Below, piece by piece: positions 1 to 13,479 of a stretch of DNA of 64,000 nucleotides. Numbering within the stretch: position 1 is the stretch's first letter; each line of letters opens with the position of its first letter. Where the stretch lies: assembly GCA_051294375.1 (NCBI GenBank), contig CM119265.1, positions 14,732,963 through 14,796,962 of the forward strand, written 5' to 3'. Position numbers and translations under genes: made by a program. The DNA comes from Paraspadella gotoi. Lineage: Eukaryota; Chaetognatha. The notes beneath the pieces are model-generated. The model searched no databases. It was not told the DNA's origin and saw nothing but the letters and a program-made list of their open reading frames with translations.

Positions 1-569
1 AGTAAAACTAATTTGAATGATTGCGATTATTTAAAGTTGGAACTCATGGAGAGAAAGCTTTAAAAATTAAATATAACCGAAAGAAGCATTTGACACGCCC
101 AAAACAAGAACAGAAATATAGAAACTTTTTTCTTAGAAAAATAAAACGGCGTAAATCAATTGAAATAAGCAGCAAATGAATCGACACAATATAGGAAAGG
201 GGGGGGAAGCGGCTTGGGTGGAAAGGAAAAGTGAAAGATCTAAGGGAATGAGAAAAATTGAATCAAATCTTAAAGAAAGGAAAAGGGGGACGAAAAGGAA
301 CGAAGCGCAATAGAGGGAAAGGTTCCGGTAAGTTAACAACGGGAAGGCGGAGGGTGAGGAGAGCCCGGGACGCCGCCGCCTCCAGCTGCGAGAGTCAGTG
401 AAGCAGCGAGCAAGTTGTTGTAAGTCGCGGCTTCGAGTCGACTGCCCATGAAAAAACGAGTCTGCTTCTTACGGCCAGAGAGAAATCGGGTGAAAACAGA
501 GGGAGGAAGGAAGGCCGCTCTGGTGGGATTGGTTGTCCCTGCTGTCCGCACAATTTCAGACTCCCCCCA

Positions 570-572
<3 letters not shown>

Positions 573-614
<42 letters not shown>
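573..614. repeat. (CT)n microsatellite
   Basis: A pure CT dinucleotide tract about 42 bp long. Its counterparts in the other copies of the unit are the (GA)n near 9,230-9,271 (inverted) and the (CT)n near 17,967-18,008. Confidence 0.95.
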
Positions 615-618
<4 letters not shown>

Positions 619-1124
619 TCCCTGTGGGTGTGTAAAGAGAGAGAGAGCGAGAGAAAGAGAGAATGAAATCACAAACCAAGAGAGTTTAATTTTGCAGCAA
701 TAATTCACTCGGTGGCGGCCAAGCAAGCCCTTGACAGAGGCGTGACGGCGGCGGCGGTGGCGGGCGGTGGCAATGGTGGCGGGCGGCGGCGACGGCGTCG
801 GCGGTTTTTTTTAAAAGTAAAGGTGGTTCGAAGGCATTGGTGGTCGTCTTGCTGTCGCTGATTTTTGTTACAGTTGAGGGTCTTAAACGGATCGCGAATG
901 GAAAGAGTTGTAAGCGACGGACTCGTTGGTGGTGCCGATTAAGAGGGTGGTTTGGGTGGAAGCGATGGAGGCTGCGGAGGCGATGTTGTTGATTTTGTTC
1001 TCGGGCGCTTTGGCGGCGGCCGAAGCGGCTGGAGCGGCGAAGGCGGCAGAGAGGCGTGCGGCTGAGGCTCTGGATTCCCTCCACGGGCTTTTAATGCCCA
1101 AAGGAATTGAAAAAAAAAGGGGGG

Positions 1125-1127
<3 letters not shown>

Positions 1128-1203
<76 letters not shown>

Positions 1204-1250
1204 GAGGAGAGAGAGAAAGAGAGTGAGAGTGAGAGTGAGAGATGAGTGAG
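1128..1250. repeat. (GA)n microsatellite, interrupted
   Basis: Nearly pure GA dinucleotides with a few interruptions. Counterparts lie near 8,550-8,680 (as CT) and 18,590-18,720. The long R/E-alternating open frame across it is a repeat translation, not a protein. Confidence 0.9.
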
Positions 1251-1500
1251 AGTGGGAGAGAAGAGAGTAGAGAGAGCAGAGAGAGATGTTTAGGAACGAG
1301 AGAGAGGGAGAGGTCGATTTTGTTACGTAGAGTCAGAAAGAGGGTGGAAGAGAGAAAAACGTCAAAGAGAACAAGAAAAGAGAAGAGAAAATTAGTTATA
1401 TAATTAATTTTAATTATTCATATAGAATTATCTTTTTTTTCTTCTCAATTCAGTTTTTTGTTCCTTTTATTTTCCCTATTTCCCTTTTTCTTCGATTTTT

Positions 1501-1551
1501 ACTTTCTTTCTTTCTTTCTTTTTCTTTCTTTCTTTCTTTTTCTTTCTTTCC
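1501..1551. repeat. (TTTC)n microsatellite
   Basis: A pyrimidine tract built on CTTT units. It recurs inverted near 8,240-8,310 and directly near 18,970-19,015 within the duplicated unit. Confidence 0.85.
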
Positions 1552-2307
1552 CTTAATTTTTTTTCCTTTCTTTTTTCCCCCGTCTTTCTCTCCGCTCCCT
1601 TAAACCTCGGGTCTCCGTCGCTTTTCCATGTTCTGCCTGATTGATTGCAATAATGATGATGAATCCAATCAATCAGAACCCGGAAACAAATGGCATCACA
1701 TTTTCGCGCCGCTCAGGTTGCGGCGGCGGCTGCGACGGCCGCGCCGGCGACGGCCTGCCGCGGAGTATGGCTGCGGCGTGAGCGAATTGGAGGCGGGTAT
1801 TATTAGGGAAAGGGGGGGGCTTAGCGAGTCTCGTTCGGTTCGTAATTCGGTTTATGTTTGTTATTAGTATTACCATTTCTATAATTTTATAACTGCGTAA
1901 TAATTCCTACTAAGTACGGAGGAAATTCTTTTTTTAGCCCAAGTCTCGACGCATTTTGGAAATTCTTTCCGCGTCGGCATAATTTCTCTTCGGATGATTG
2001 AGTTTCGCGAATTCGAATTCATTAAGAAATTGGGGGGTGGGGGATGGGGGATGAATGAGGCGAAGGGGGAGATTGGGAGTAAAGGGAGGAAGTGAGGTGA
2101 TAACGGCGTCGGCGGTTAACAAGTAATGCGGTGAAATACCGAGAATTTGAAAGGTAAAACTTTGAATATAGGTATTTAGTATTTTTTACGTAGATTTACA
2201 TTCGAATATATATGTTGGAAGAAAAGAACACGAAAGAAGGGGACGAACAGAGAGGGGAGTCGAAATCGGCGTCGGGCGGCCCACTTTTTACATCCAGCTG
2301 ACGTCAT

Positions 2308-2343
<36 letters not shown>
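2308..2343. repeat. (TCG)n trinucleotide tract ending at a gap
   Basis: Twelve TCG units run straight into the N run at 2,344. The same tract is seen in the other copies near 7,380-7,440 and 19,815-19,890. Confidence 0.9.
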
Positions 2344-2368
2344 NNNNNNNNNNNNNNNNNNNNNNNNN
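2344..2368. other. Assembly gap, 25 N
   Basis: A run of exactly 25 N. The sequence to its left belongs to the middle of the duplicated unit and the sequence to its right to the outer end of an arm, so the two sides are not colinear in the other copies. The join may be a scaffolding or gap-filling junction. Confidence 0.98.
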
Positions 2369-4481
2369 AAAGAGAGAGGATTTCCATTGGGCCCGTCGCT
2401 CCCAGTCGCTCTCCCTTGGCTCCCCTCGACTCTTCTCTGATCTATGGTTCGACTCGCCCAATCTCGAGTGGATGGAAGGGAAGCGGGGCAGTGTGAACTG
2501 CGTATTAAACTGTGACAAAACCGTCATCCCTGGAGGCTAAAGTAGACACCCCGGCCGCGTTTTTTTATTTAACGGGACGCAGAAAATAGTGAACATTAGA
2601 GAAGTATTAAAGGAAAATTAAACTGACAGGCGATGAGAAAGAAAAAAAAAGATTGTGATTTTGTTTGGAGACTTTGATTGTGGGCGTGTATTTATGTTTT
2701 ATCTATTATATAGATAGAATTTAATCCAAATTGATTTAATGTATATTTGTCAGTTTAACAGTATTAATATTACTTTCATATGACCTATGCTAAAAAATGT
2801 TAAAATCATCTGAACTTCTCAAGGAATCTGTCGCAGACAGATACAATACTATCCGTGAAACCCAATAAATAAAATATATAAATAATTGAACAACTTCACT
2901 GAATTCGCTCACCCAGTTTCGTCGTCATCGTCCTAAAGCAATGGATTCCTCTACCAAGTATAGCACCTTACCCTTTTGGACCATTATTATTCAACTGAGT
3001 CGGTAATAATACTTTCATGTTGTTCACCGACTCATAGGATAGGTTGGCTATATACTTATTTATTTACTTCCTAGCCAGACTTTGCTCCCCATTGAACTAT
3101 AAGATTGTCGAGAATACCGAGTCCATCTCATGTTTATTATATACTCGTTATCATGCGATATTTACCGTTCCGAGATAAATACTCCGAGACTTCCAAAAGA
3201 ATTCTCGCATTCCGGCCCTGCTAAATTCCTGTCACCTACTCCGAATCATAAGATCTATTGATCGACCTTATATTGGCTCATCTTTTCCGGAAGGTCGCAG
3301 TCGCAAACATATTGACCATAAATCGTCGCGAGAATGGACGAAGAACGGACCGGAACAGAATAGGACATACATCATCACGCACACACGGTATCCTCTTCAT
3401 ATTTTCCAGTTGGACCCGACGTTGACACTTCCAGCGCGAAAGAAGGTCTTTCTCGGCAGCGCGACATTTCCCGGCCAAATAACTTTGTTCCGTCCGAAAT
3501 TGTTAACTAAAGACGCTACTTTTTGTTGATATTACATACGACTGGGCACGACAAATAAAAGTGACGCCTTCGATGTTTGCAGTTGATGGGAGATTTGCAT
3601 CTCTTTCGCGATCCTGGTCTGCTTCAAAGAAGCGTACTTTCCTTCTTTCGATTTTATATGAAATTGGTCACAATGCGTAATACTAAAATTATCCATCATT
3701 TATAAATATGCCCTCACTATATTGCCCCTTTGACTTGGACTAGGCTTGTGTTAAGGCCTTTTCTTGATTTTTTCTACTTCGCGCCCTGCTCCTTCTTCTC
3801 ATACACTGCTCTCGCCGGAAGACATATCTATTCGTGTAAATTAGACGAAACGGATTCGCAGAAACAAAAATTCCATTCGTAATGATGGAGACATATCGAT
3901 GTTTTCGTGCGAAGCGACGAATGGATTCTTGAGCTCAAATGCGGCGACATTCTTAACTGACGTTTAAAATTGGCGCCGTTTTTCGAGCGCGAATCGACGG
4001 GCGGAAACCAACTCGAGCACACAGCAAATAATTCTACGTGCAATAGAATCATATTTCGGGCATTGACAGTAAGCAAATGTATATTAAGAATCGGAAAATG
4101 AGCGAATTATCGTTGGACGCTGCAATTTCGTAGCATGTTTTTAAATATTAATACAGTATACTAACAGCTATTAAACATCAATAAATATCGGCAGACATTT
4201 CGTGGTCAACAACCAAACGCCGGCGATCGAATGAAATTATGACATCAAAAAGAAGCGAAGTTTGTGTCTTCGTTTTGGTTTTTTTTCTTTTTGCTTCCTC
4301 TTAGTCTTACTTTTCTTCCACTCGGAAAAATCTGAGCAGCGACGCTCCGAGACTCGAAAAGTAATAAACACAAGAAATTTCTAGTTTAACATTGTGTAAA
4401 ACAACGTTTGATCACTAGAGACCTCATGTTCGTTCTACAGCGGTTCTCGTTTTGATTATATTAATTCTGGAGAAAGAGCGA

Positions 4482-4518
4482 ACGAGAGAGGGAGAGGAGA
4501 GGAGCAGAGAGAGACGAG

Positions 4519-4559
<41 letters not shown>

Positions 4560-4593
4560 CGAGAGATGAGAGAGACGAGAGAGACAAGCGAGA
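4482..4593. repeat. (GA)n microsatellite missing from the other arm
   Basis: A GA-rich tract with CGA interruptions. In the right arm the segment equivalent to about 4,280-4,770, including this tract, is absent and a run of 10 N stands at that point. Confidence 0.85.
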
Positions 4594-4937
4594 CGATAAT
4601 TTAAATTAGTGTCTCACCAATAAAGCGATGAGCCCGAAACGGCGAGCGAAGACGAAACTCTGGACGCAAATGATTTAATTGTATGAACTATTTATATCGA
4701 TTCGCACTGCTGCCGTCGGCGATTCTTTCCTGGTGGCACTTCGTAATGCCAATCTAGCCATTTTGGAATATTAAAAAAATCAGCGGGGGGCGTTACACGA
4801 GACATACAAGACCGAGGACCGAGATAATTAATATTGGAAAACCCATAGGGTTAACTTCTTAAGAAAAATATATTTAAATTTACCGCAAATGACGTTTACC
4901 TAAGAGGTGAAATCATTAAAAGCTTGTACCTGTGTAG

Positions 4938-5104
4938 TTAATTAATTAAATAATTAAATAATAAATAAATAAATAATAATAAATAAATAAATAAATAAAT
5001 AAAATAAATAAATAAATAATAAATAATAAATAAATAAATAAATTAAATAAATAAATAAATAATATAAATAATAATAATAAAAGTAACTATAAATAAATAA
5101 ATTA
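4938..5104. repeat. (AAAT)n / (AATA)n low-complexity tract
   Basis: About 165 bp of degenerate AAAT/AATA tetranucleotides. The matching (TTTA)n tract in the right arm at about 22,315-22,395 is shorter. Confidence 0.9.
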
Positions 5105-6077
5105 ACTTATTGATATCGGGCAAGCGCGACTGAAGTGAAAAAACGAAGTCGTTTGCCCAAGGCAAATGAGACGGCGAAAAACCACAAAAGGATGAAATTT
5201 CCGCCGTCTGCCTCCGGAACTCGCGCCTTTTTTTTCTCGTCCCACTACAACATATGTAAGTCGCCACCTTTTCTCGGTTTGACCTTTGACTCGTCGTCGT
5301 CGTTGTCGTCGTCGTGGTCGACTCGCCGCTGTGACTCGAAGTCAGAACAGCCAATAACACGTCTTGCCCTGCGCGAGAAAACTGAGATCGGAGAGAGAAA
5401 CTGAGATGGCGAGGCGCGGGGGGGTGAGAAGAGAGAGAGAGAGAGAGAGAGAAGAGGAGAGAGAGAGGGATGGAGGGAGAGAGAGAAGGGAAGAGGGCCA
5501 TACAATAGACGCTTTTTTCTTAATTAGTCGACTTCCCGTTTTTTTTTGTCATAAATCTCGTAAATCAAAAAAAGACGATAAGAAAGAATTTTTTTTTTTG
5601 GGGGGGGGCGTCTGGCCCTATCGCCATTCCCACTAAAATGTCAACAGAGATAGTAAACTTCTTTCACCGGAACCTATATATGATAATTTTAGTTCCGTAT
5701 GTAATTAACTTCTTTTTTTTAACCAAACTAAAAAAAAATAGGAATTCTCGATTAATTTTTGTCGCCAAAGTCATCTTAAACTTCTACTCTGAGGTCTGTT
5801 TTTTTGTGGTTTCTTTTTGTTCTTCTTTTTGTATAAATGTTAATTCCCTTTTTTGTTGCTTTTTTCCCATTTTTTTGTATTTCTTTGTCTTTCATAGTCG
5901 CGGGGACCCGTCAGAGAAGTCAATCCCACAGGAAAAAAAAATGAAAAAAATGAATAGATTTCCTTCATTTTTTTTTTCGGGTAAAAATGGATGGCTTTTT
6001 TTGATGATGGGATTAAAGGGATCAAGCCGCCCCTCATCGCCTCCCGCCCCCCGAAGTCAACCCTCGAAAGAAAAGAG

Positions 6078-6088
6078 AGAGAGAGGAG

Positions 6089-6147
<59 letters not shown>
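6078..6147. repeat. (GA)n microsatellite
   Basis: A pure (GA)n core of about 60 bp. Its inverted partner is the (CT)n tract at about 21,105-21,162. Confidence 0.95.
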
Positions 6148-6149
<2 letters not shown>

Positions 6150-6411
6150 CTCTCCCTCGCCTCAGGGTCTGACATCGAGAGAGGGCAGACGGATTATCTC
6201 AATTCCTTTTTTTCCTTTTTTCTTTTTATCTTTTTCAACGCTATTAAAAAAATGAAAGAAGTCTTGCTCTGACACGTCTGCATCAATTTTTTAAAATTTA
6301 TTGTAATTAATTAATCAATTAATTAATTATCTAATTCGTTTTGTAATAGTTACAAATAACAACTGTACAATCGTTACTTTTCAAGACAAGTCTGCACTAG
6401 TTTAAAACATC

Positions 6412-6436
6412 GCTCTCTCTCTCTCTCTCTCTCTCT

Positions 6437-6487
<51 letters not shown>
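6412..6487. repeat. (CT)n microsatellite
   Basis: CT dinucleotides with one interruption. The inverted partner is the GA tract at about 20,760-20,832, which is more interrupted. Confidence 0.95.
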
Positions 6488-6490
<3 letters not shown>

Positions 6491-9226
6491 CCCCTTGCAG
6501 TTTGCTTCCTCACTTTTTTTCCCTCTCCTTTTATCCTCCGCATTCCTTTATGCCTGCACTAAATCAACGGCAATGACTTTTCCCCTTCTTCCCTTTATTC
6601 TCTCGGACGCCGCCTTCGCCACCGCCTCTACCGCTGGCTTTCCCGGCGGCGCAAGTCCACCCTCCTACCCGCGCCGCGCCTTCGACGTCTGGGGACGCCG
6701 ATTCCGCGCTGAAGGCGCCGCAGCCTCACTCTCCTTACCCTCTCTTCCATCTCCATTTCCGGCCTGCGACGTTTGCGGACTTCGAGGTCGATCACATGCG
6801 CGCGATTGGTAACTCAACTAATGTTTGTACAATGTGTACAATGTAGCAATGTAAATGGCCTGAGATTAAGCATTCTACCAGTGCAGTATCACTGCCCAGA
6901 AAAAATTTAAGTTTTTGAATTTTTCTCGATCGCCGTAAAAATACTTACAAGCTGACAAGTCAAATTCATTTTTCTTGAATTTTTCTTCATAGTTGATAAT
7001 TTTAAATCGCTTTTTTGTCACTTTAAAAACTCCGACTTTTATTACGTGGTTGAAAAAGACTCTTTTAGTTGGGAATTGAAAAACGCAGGGTGGAACCCCA
7101 CCAATTCATTCCGATCGATATGACTCGATGACGAAATCGTTGATAAACAAATTAAGTTTGTCAGAAATCGTACTCCAACTTACCACAATTTACCCACTCC
7201 AACCACACCCAAGACCCACCAAAGAATCTGAGGGAGAAAAAAAGAAATGTTCTCTCTTTCGCTTCTTTCTTCTTTCTCCGGATTGAATCTCGTTTCTCTG
7301 GCGAAGAAATATTATCTGTCATCAGCTTCGCGGATTTTCTTAATCATTCCGCCAGCCGCTGAGCGACGAGCGGACCGAGGGCAGACGACGACGACGGACG
7401 AACGGACGGACGACGGACGGACGACGACGACGAGAGGATGACTGCCGAATGCGTCAGCTGGATGTAAAAAGTTGCGGCCGCCCAACGCCGATTTCGACTC
7501 CCCTCTCTGTCGTCCCCTTCTCTTGTGTTCTTTTCTTCCAACATATATATTCGAATGTAAAAATTCTACTAAAAAAATACTAAATACTATATTTCAAAGT
7601 TTTACCTTCAATTCTTCGGTATTTCATAACAACGCATAACTTGTTAACGCGCCGACGCCGTTATCACCTCACTTCCTCCTTTACTCCAATCTCCCCCTTC
7701 GGCCTCATCTCATCCATCCCCCAACCCGCCGGACCCCCCAATTTAATGATTCGAATTCCGCGAAACTCAATCATACCGAGAGAAATTATGCGACGCGGAA
7801 AGAAATTCCAAAATGGCGTCGAGACCTTGGGGTCTAAAAAAGAATTTCCTCCGTACTTAGTTAGAATTATTTACGGGCAGTTATAAAATTATAGAAAATG
7901 GTAAATTATAATAACAAACATTAACCGAATTACGGAACCGAACGAGGACTCGCTAAGCCCCCCCCCCTCCGCGTTTCCCTAATAATACCCGCCTCCAATT
8001 CGCTCAACGCGCGCGCCGGAGCCATACTCCGCGGCAGCGTCCGCCGCTCGCCGGCTGGCGGCCAGTCGCAGCCGCCGCCGCAACCTGAGCGGCGCGAAAA
8101 GTGATGCCATTTGTTCCGGGTTTCTGGATTGATTGGATTCATCATCATTATTTGCAATCAATCCAGGCCCAGAACATGAAAGAGCGAACGTGAGAGCCGA
8201 TGTGTTTAAGGGAAAGCGGAGAGAAAGACGTGGAGAAAAAGAAATGGAAAAAATTAAGGAAAGAAAGAAAAGAAAGAAAAAGAAAAATAAAGAAAAGAAA
8301 GAAAGAAAGTAAAAAATCGCTAGAGTAAAAAGGGGAATAGGGAAATAAAAAGGATAAAAAACTGCCAATTGAAGGAAGAAAAAAAGATAATTCTAGTATG
8401 AATAATTTAAATTAATTATATAACTAATTTTCTCTTCTCTGTTTCCTCCTTGTCTCCTCTCTTGACTTTTCCTCTCCACCCTCTTTCTCGCATCCTACGT
8501 AAACAAAATGCGACCTCTCCCTCTCTCTCGTTCCCTTAACATCCTACTCTCTTCTCTCTCTACTTCCACTCCTCTACTCTCTCTCCTCTCTTTCTCTCTC
8601 TCTCTCTCTATCTCTCTCTCTTCTCTCATCTCTCTCTCTCTCTCTCGTCTCTCTCTCTCTCTCTCTCCTCTCTCTCTTCTCCTCCCCCCTTTTATTTCAA
8701 TTCCTTTGGGATTAAAGCCGGGAGGGAATCCAGACGCCTCAGCCGCCTCTGCCGCCTCCCGTCGCCGCTCCCAGCCGCTTCGGCCGCCGCCAAAGCGCCC
8801 GAGAACAAATCAACAAACATCCGCCTTCCGCAGCCTCCATCGACATTCACACCAAACACCCTCTTAATCGGGCACACCACGAGTCCGTCGCTTACAACCT
8901 CTTTCATTCGCGATCCGTTTAAGACCTCAACCTGTAACAAAAATCAGCGACAGCAAGACGACCCACCCAATGCCTTTCCGAACCACCTTTCACTTTTAAA
9001 AAAACCGCCGAACGCCGTCCGCCGCCGCCCGCCACGCATTGCACCAGCCGCCCCGCCGCCGCCGTCACGCCTCATGTCAAGCGCTTGCTTGGCCGCACCG
9101 AGTGAATTATTGCTGCAAAATTAAATCTCTTGGTTTGTGATTTCATTCTCTCTTTCTCTCGCTCTCTCTCTCTTTACACACCACAGGGAAGGGAGAGAGA
9201 GAGACAGACGAGAGAGAGAGAAGAGA

Positions 9227-9277
<51 letters not shown>

Positions 9278-11179
9278 TGGGGGGAGTTGAAATTTGCGGA
9301 AGCAGTGGACACCAATCCACCAGAGCGGCCTTACCTTCCTCCTCTGTTTTCACCGATTTCTTCTGGCCGTAAGAAGCAGCACTCGTTTTTTCATGGGCAG
9401 CGAACTGAAAGCCGCGGACTCTACAACACTTGCTCGCTGCTTCACTGCACTCTCGCAGCTGGAGGCGCGGCGTCCCGGGCCTTCTCCTCAACCCTCCCGC
9501 TTCCCGTTTGTTAACCTTACCCAACTTTCCTCTATGCGCTTCGTTCCCTTGTTCGTCCCCTTTCCTTTCTTTACGCCAATCCTCTTCCAATTTTTCTTCA
9601 TTCGCTTGATCTTTCACTTTTCCTTTCCCCCCAAGCCGCTCCCCCCTTCCTATATGTGTGTCGATTCATTTGCTGCTTATTTCAACTTCGCCATTTACGC
9701 CGTTTTATTTTTCTAAAGAAAAAAAGTTTCTATATTTCTGTTCTTGTTTTGGGCGTGTCAAATGCTTTCTTCGGTATATTTAATTTTTTAAAGCTTCTCT
9801 TCCATGAGTTCCCAACTTTAAATAATCGCAATCATTCAATTAAGTTTTTACTTCGTTTGTACGCTATTTATTTTATAATTGCTTTTGTTCTTGTGTTGTA
9901 GTCGATTTTGTTTGGGCTCCTTCGTTGACGTTGGTCGGTCGGTTGTTCGTTCTTTTTTCCACTCCTTGTCTTACCTTTTTATCTCTGAGCTTTACACTTT
10001 AAACTCACTCATTCCCATCGTCGCCTTCGTGACTGGGGTTGAGACCTTAACACCTTTGCACTTAATCTTGAAATCCTCTGAAGCGAGGAAGGCCGCTTGT
10101 TGCCAGCGCCGCCAGCTTTCCGCCGCCGATCCACCCGCTGCCTTGCTGCCTCCTTTTCCTTCTTCTCGTGTTACTGCTTCTGCCGATGAGAGGAATCAAT
10201 TCTTTCCTAGTGTTTTACTTTCAAGACTTTGTTGTCAAATTTTAAATCAAATTAATAATTTGCCGATTTGGTCCGATATTAAAATCAGTGGAACGAGAGC
10301 GAAGAGCCGGCTTTTCCTTTTTCTCTCTCTTGTTTTCAATCTCAATCTTTCTATCGATTCTTAAATTGATTTTCCTCTTTCACAATCTGTTTCATTCTAA
10401 ATCTCTTACCCTTATTTTATTTTTCTTTCTCTTCCACCTTTATTCAACACCGCTCCACTTCATTTAATCTCCATCACATCCAAATCTCCAACCAGTCGGT
10501 TTTTTTTTTCTGCTTACAATGCCTCCCTCCCCACCCAGTTCAGACTCCACCCCACTCAACCACCGCCCCCCTGAACCGCCGAGAGAGAGATTAAAACCTT
10601 TAAATCTTGCCCGTTTATTTCCCCTATTTATCACCGCCAAAGTCGCGACCGCGAAGCCTTAACCACCGCTTTATGTTCGCGCCTCGGACTCGAGGCGTCG
10701 TCGTCGTCGTCGTCTGTCTCATCACTGCCTTTCTCGATATCACGTTTGTCACGGCGACATTTTCCTAAGATTTTTCCTTTTTTTTCGGTGGGGGGTGTAA
10801 AGACTCGACCGACATTCCCGCGTCTCTCATGAACCGCGGTTCAATGTTGGCAGCGCCTGGCAATGCCAGGCCAAAACCGGGAATATCGGGGCAATGCCTG
10901 CAAAGGCCGGACATTGGCGGGCAATGGCCGGGCAAGACGGGCTAATCGTGGGGCGTTACTCCGTCGACCATTCCACTCTTGGCGGCGATCAGCCTTGACC
11001 CAATGAGCCCACGTCGCCTTCGGTGATTTAACCGCCTCGTTTTCTTTCTCGCCCTTTTCGACCTTACCCGCCATCGTTTCCCGTCTCGCCCCGACTCGTT
11101 TAACCCACCGCTGAACCTCGCCCGCGGAAAAAAAAAACACCTTACCTGACTCTGCCCACTCTTGATCAACGGCAACGAA

Positions 11180-11287
11180 CCACCAATCTACCCAAAACGC
11201 AACGTCCTCAAAAACCACCAATTTAATCACCAATTTAACCACCAATCTACCAAAACCGCCAACCGTCCTCAAAACCACCATTTAATC
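11180..11287. repeat. 60-bp tandem duplication, left arm
   Basis: About two copies of a unit containing ACCAATCTACC and CCTCAAAACCACCA. The right-arm counterpart is at 15,841-15,947, so the duplication predates, or is shared by, the two arms. Confidence 0.8.
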
Positions 11288-12270
11288 ACATTGCCGCTTG
11301 CGTAATCGCCCTGACCACCTCATCACCGGGAACCCTTTTTCCCTGCGGCGAACTTACCTAAACCCTGTCCGACGCCTAACATACTCCCTCTACCCTCGGA
11401 CTTAACGGCCAACTTTCTTAATTTTTACTCCAGTTTCCCCAAGATACCACCGGCCGCCACCGCCGCCACGCCCCACCGCCGCAACCGCCACCGCGACGCC
11501 GACCAGTTCTCCTCACCCTGCTGCCATCGTCGCCCGCGCTTCCCGCAATTGACGCCGCCGCCTTCACGGCTCACCCACTAATCCGGTTTTAATCCGCGGT
11601 AGGAGGATTTTTCTCAACATCCGGGCCGAGGTTGACCACTATTGTTATGGCCAAGGGCCGGGAAAAGGGAACGTGGTCGTCGTCGTCGTTCGTCGTCGTC
11701 GTCGAATTCCGCGAATTCGAGCGTATACTAATTTGATTGCAAAGGTGCATTTTTTTAGTGGAAGGAGGTTTGAGAGTTTTTTAATTAAGATAAGGTTGAA
11801 ATTATATTGCTATTTAATTGACTAAGATTATAAATGACTTATGATTATGACTATGATTATGATTATGACTATGACTATTGATTAATAAATTTAATAAATA
11901 GCCCGAAGCCGATATTTAGGGGAAAAGATGCAATAGGACAAGAAGTCAATTTTCAGTGGGTATTTCTTTAATGGCGTAGAATTCATTGCCGCCCCTCTTA
12001 ATTTCTGGAGGTTAATTTTCGCTCGTCTTCCCAATGATCACAATGATCCCGACTCCTTCATCCGAACCTTCGTTTCTTTCTTTGCAAATTCCTTAATTGC
12101 AATTGCAATTGTAGAAAGGGAAGCAACGAAAACAAAAAGCGAGAAAAAATTCATGCTCAAAACCAATCGCCTTCACAGAATCTCCGCTTTTTAGCTTTTT
12201 TCGTCTTCATCGTCGTTTTCTTCCTTCCTCTCCTTAAAATTCTTATTTACTTCGGGCGACTTCACAGCTG

Positions 12271-12298
12271 CCGCCGCCGCCGCCGCCGCCGCCGCCGC
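12271..12298. repeat. (CCG)n trinucleotide tract
   Basis: Nine CCG units within a wider proline/alanine-coding-like island. The partner in the right arm is the GGC tract at 14,731-14,813. Confidence 0.9.
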
Positions 12299-13479
12299 GC
12301 GCCCTGCCGCCGCCTCCCCCACCGCCGCCGCAACACCCGTTTTTCACGATTCGTAAATTTTTTTTTCCGACGGGTTTTTTTGGCGTCGTTTACGTCTTAA
12401 GTCGGTTTCTCTCTGCGTCATTTCATTTCGCCGTCGTTTTTGGGTCATTTCGTTTCTTTCGGCGTTTTGTGCGTCATTTCCGTTTGCGTCGCGGTTTTTG
12501 TGCATATTTCCCGGTGCGACTTTCAATGGCTAATTTCGTTTTTTCCCCCGAAAGGAGATGAGTGTAACTGGGGACTGGGGAAGGGAGGAAAAAGGGAAAG
12601 AGGGAGAGAGAGAGAAGACGACGGGGAAAAAAAAAAACGAGGTTGAATTTTTTTAAAAAACTTTTAAAAGGAATACAAAAAATGCTCAATTTGCTTGTCA
12701 AAAAGGTTTTATAACAGCGAGAAAAAAAACTGTTTATTAAAAGAAAAGAAACTTTTTAAACTTTCGATGGTTTTTTTCTTCAGTAAAATTTAAAATGTTT
12801 TAACATCTTCACTGTTCACTAAATACAGAAAGACCTTGAAAGAAAATATTTGAATAGAAATATTAAATTTGAAAAAATGGGAAGAAAACGGTAAGGAAAG
12901 TAGACTAATCTAAAAGTGGATAATATTGAATTAAAAGATGAAACTGAAATCTGAAATTTAATATTGAACAGCAACAAAAAGTAGACAGAAAAGGAAAAGA
13001 GAAAGAACAGCGAGAGACACTGTGGGAGAGAGAAAGCTGAAAACAGAGAGAGAGAAGGAGAGAGAGAGAGAGAGGAGGAAGAGAGAGAAAGAGAGAGAGA
13101 GAGAGAGAGCGAAAGAAGTGATTTCCGGTGCTGCAAACGGAATTGGTTCGTTGTCGGCTTCAACTGCTCACCCCTTGAAAACCGACTCTGACAAGGTCAA
13201 GCACATCTGGCCGCTGCCGCGCCGCCGCGCCGGCCGCCTACACTCACCTCCTCAAAAACCCACCCTCTCCCTGGTGAACAACCGCGAGTTGCGCTCGGGA
13301 CCAAACCGGGCAGCCGCTGAGGAACGGTTTTTTTTTTTTTTATGGCTCAAAGGATCTAATCCTAAGGTTCGACCTCGGGCGGCTGGCGGTTCGGCGGCGG
13401 CGGAGATGGCTGGTGTAAAGGCAGTAGCAAGGCTCGGTGTCTCCGACCGACGACGGCAAGGTCATTCTGCGAGGCGTGC

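Larger units (their letters stand above)
1..2343 (+). repeat. Third copy of the palindrome unit (partial)
   Basis: This stretch aligns in the same orientation with about 17,326-19,850 and in reverse complement with about 7,540-9,890. Shared landmarks, in order, are the opening agtaaaactaatttgaatga, a (CT)n tract, a GCC-rich island, a (GA)n tract, a TTTC tract and a (TCG)n end. The copies differ mostly by one-base insertions and deletions. It stops inside the (TCG)n tract at a run of 25 N. Short open frames occur on both strands (for example an alanine-rich one at 926-1249), but indels between copies shift the frame, so I call no gene. It could be the end of an independent contig of the same locus. 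Confidence 0.85.

Noticed and set aside
395-679. Overlapping open frames of 70-150 codons rich in RERERE, SLSLSL or LSLSLS
   Set aside because: They are translations of (GA)n/(CT)n tracts. The same happens at about 20 other tracts in the window and the frames do not persist between the duplicated copies.
926-1249. Alanine-rich open frame (EAAEAMLLILFSGALAAAEAA) that might be a 5' exon
   Set aside because: In the copies at 8,692-8,940 and 18,398-18,622 the frame is broken by indels, and the downstream half is a GA microsatellite. No domain or splice structure supports it.
2344-2368. Reading through N runs as protein (frames with X residues at 2.3, 39.5 and 60.5 kb)
   Set aside because: These are assembly gaps. 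Frames through them carry no information.
5638-6255. A 205-codon open frame starting in AT-rich DNA
   Set aside because: It is low-complexity phenylalanine/lysine-rich sequence and then GA repeat. The inverted copy at 21,100-21,640 does not keep the frame.
10848-10960. Repeated GGCAATG motifs with CCTGGCAATGCCAGG, considered as a tRNA- or SINE-like fold
   Set aside because: No tRNA A/B box pattern and no A-tail. It is a GC-rich internal repetition shared by both arms.
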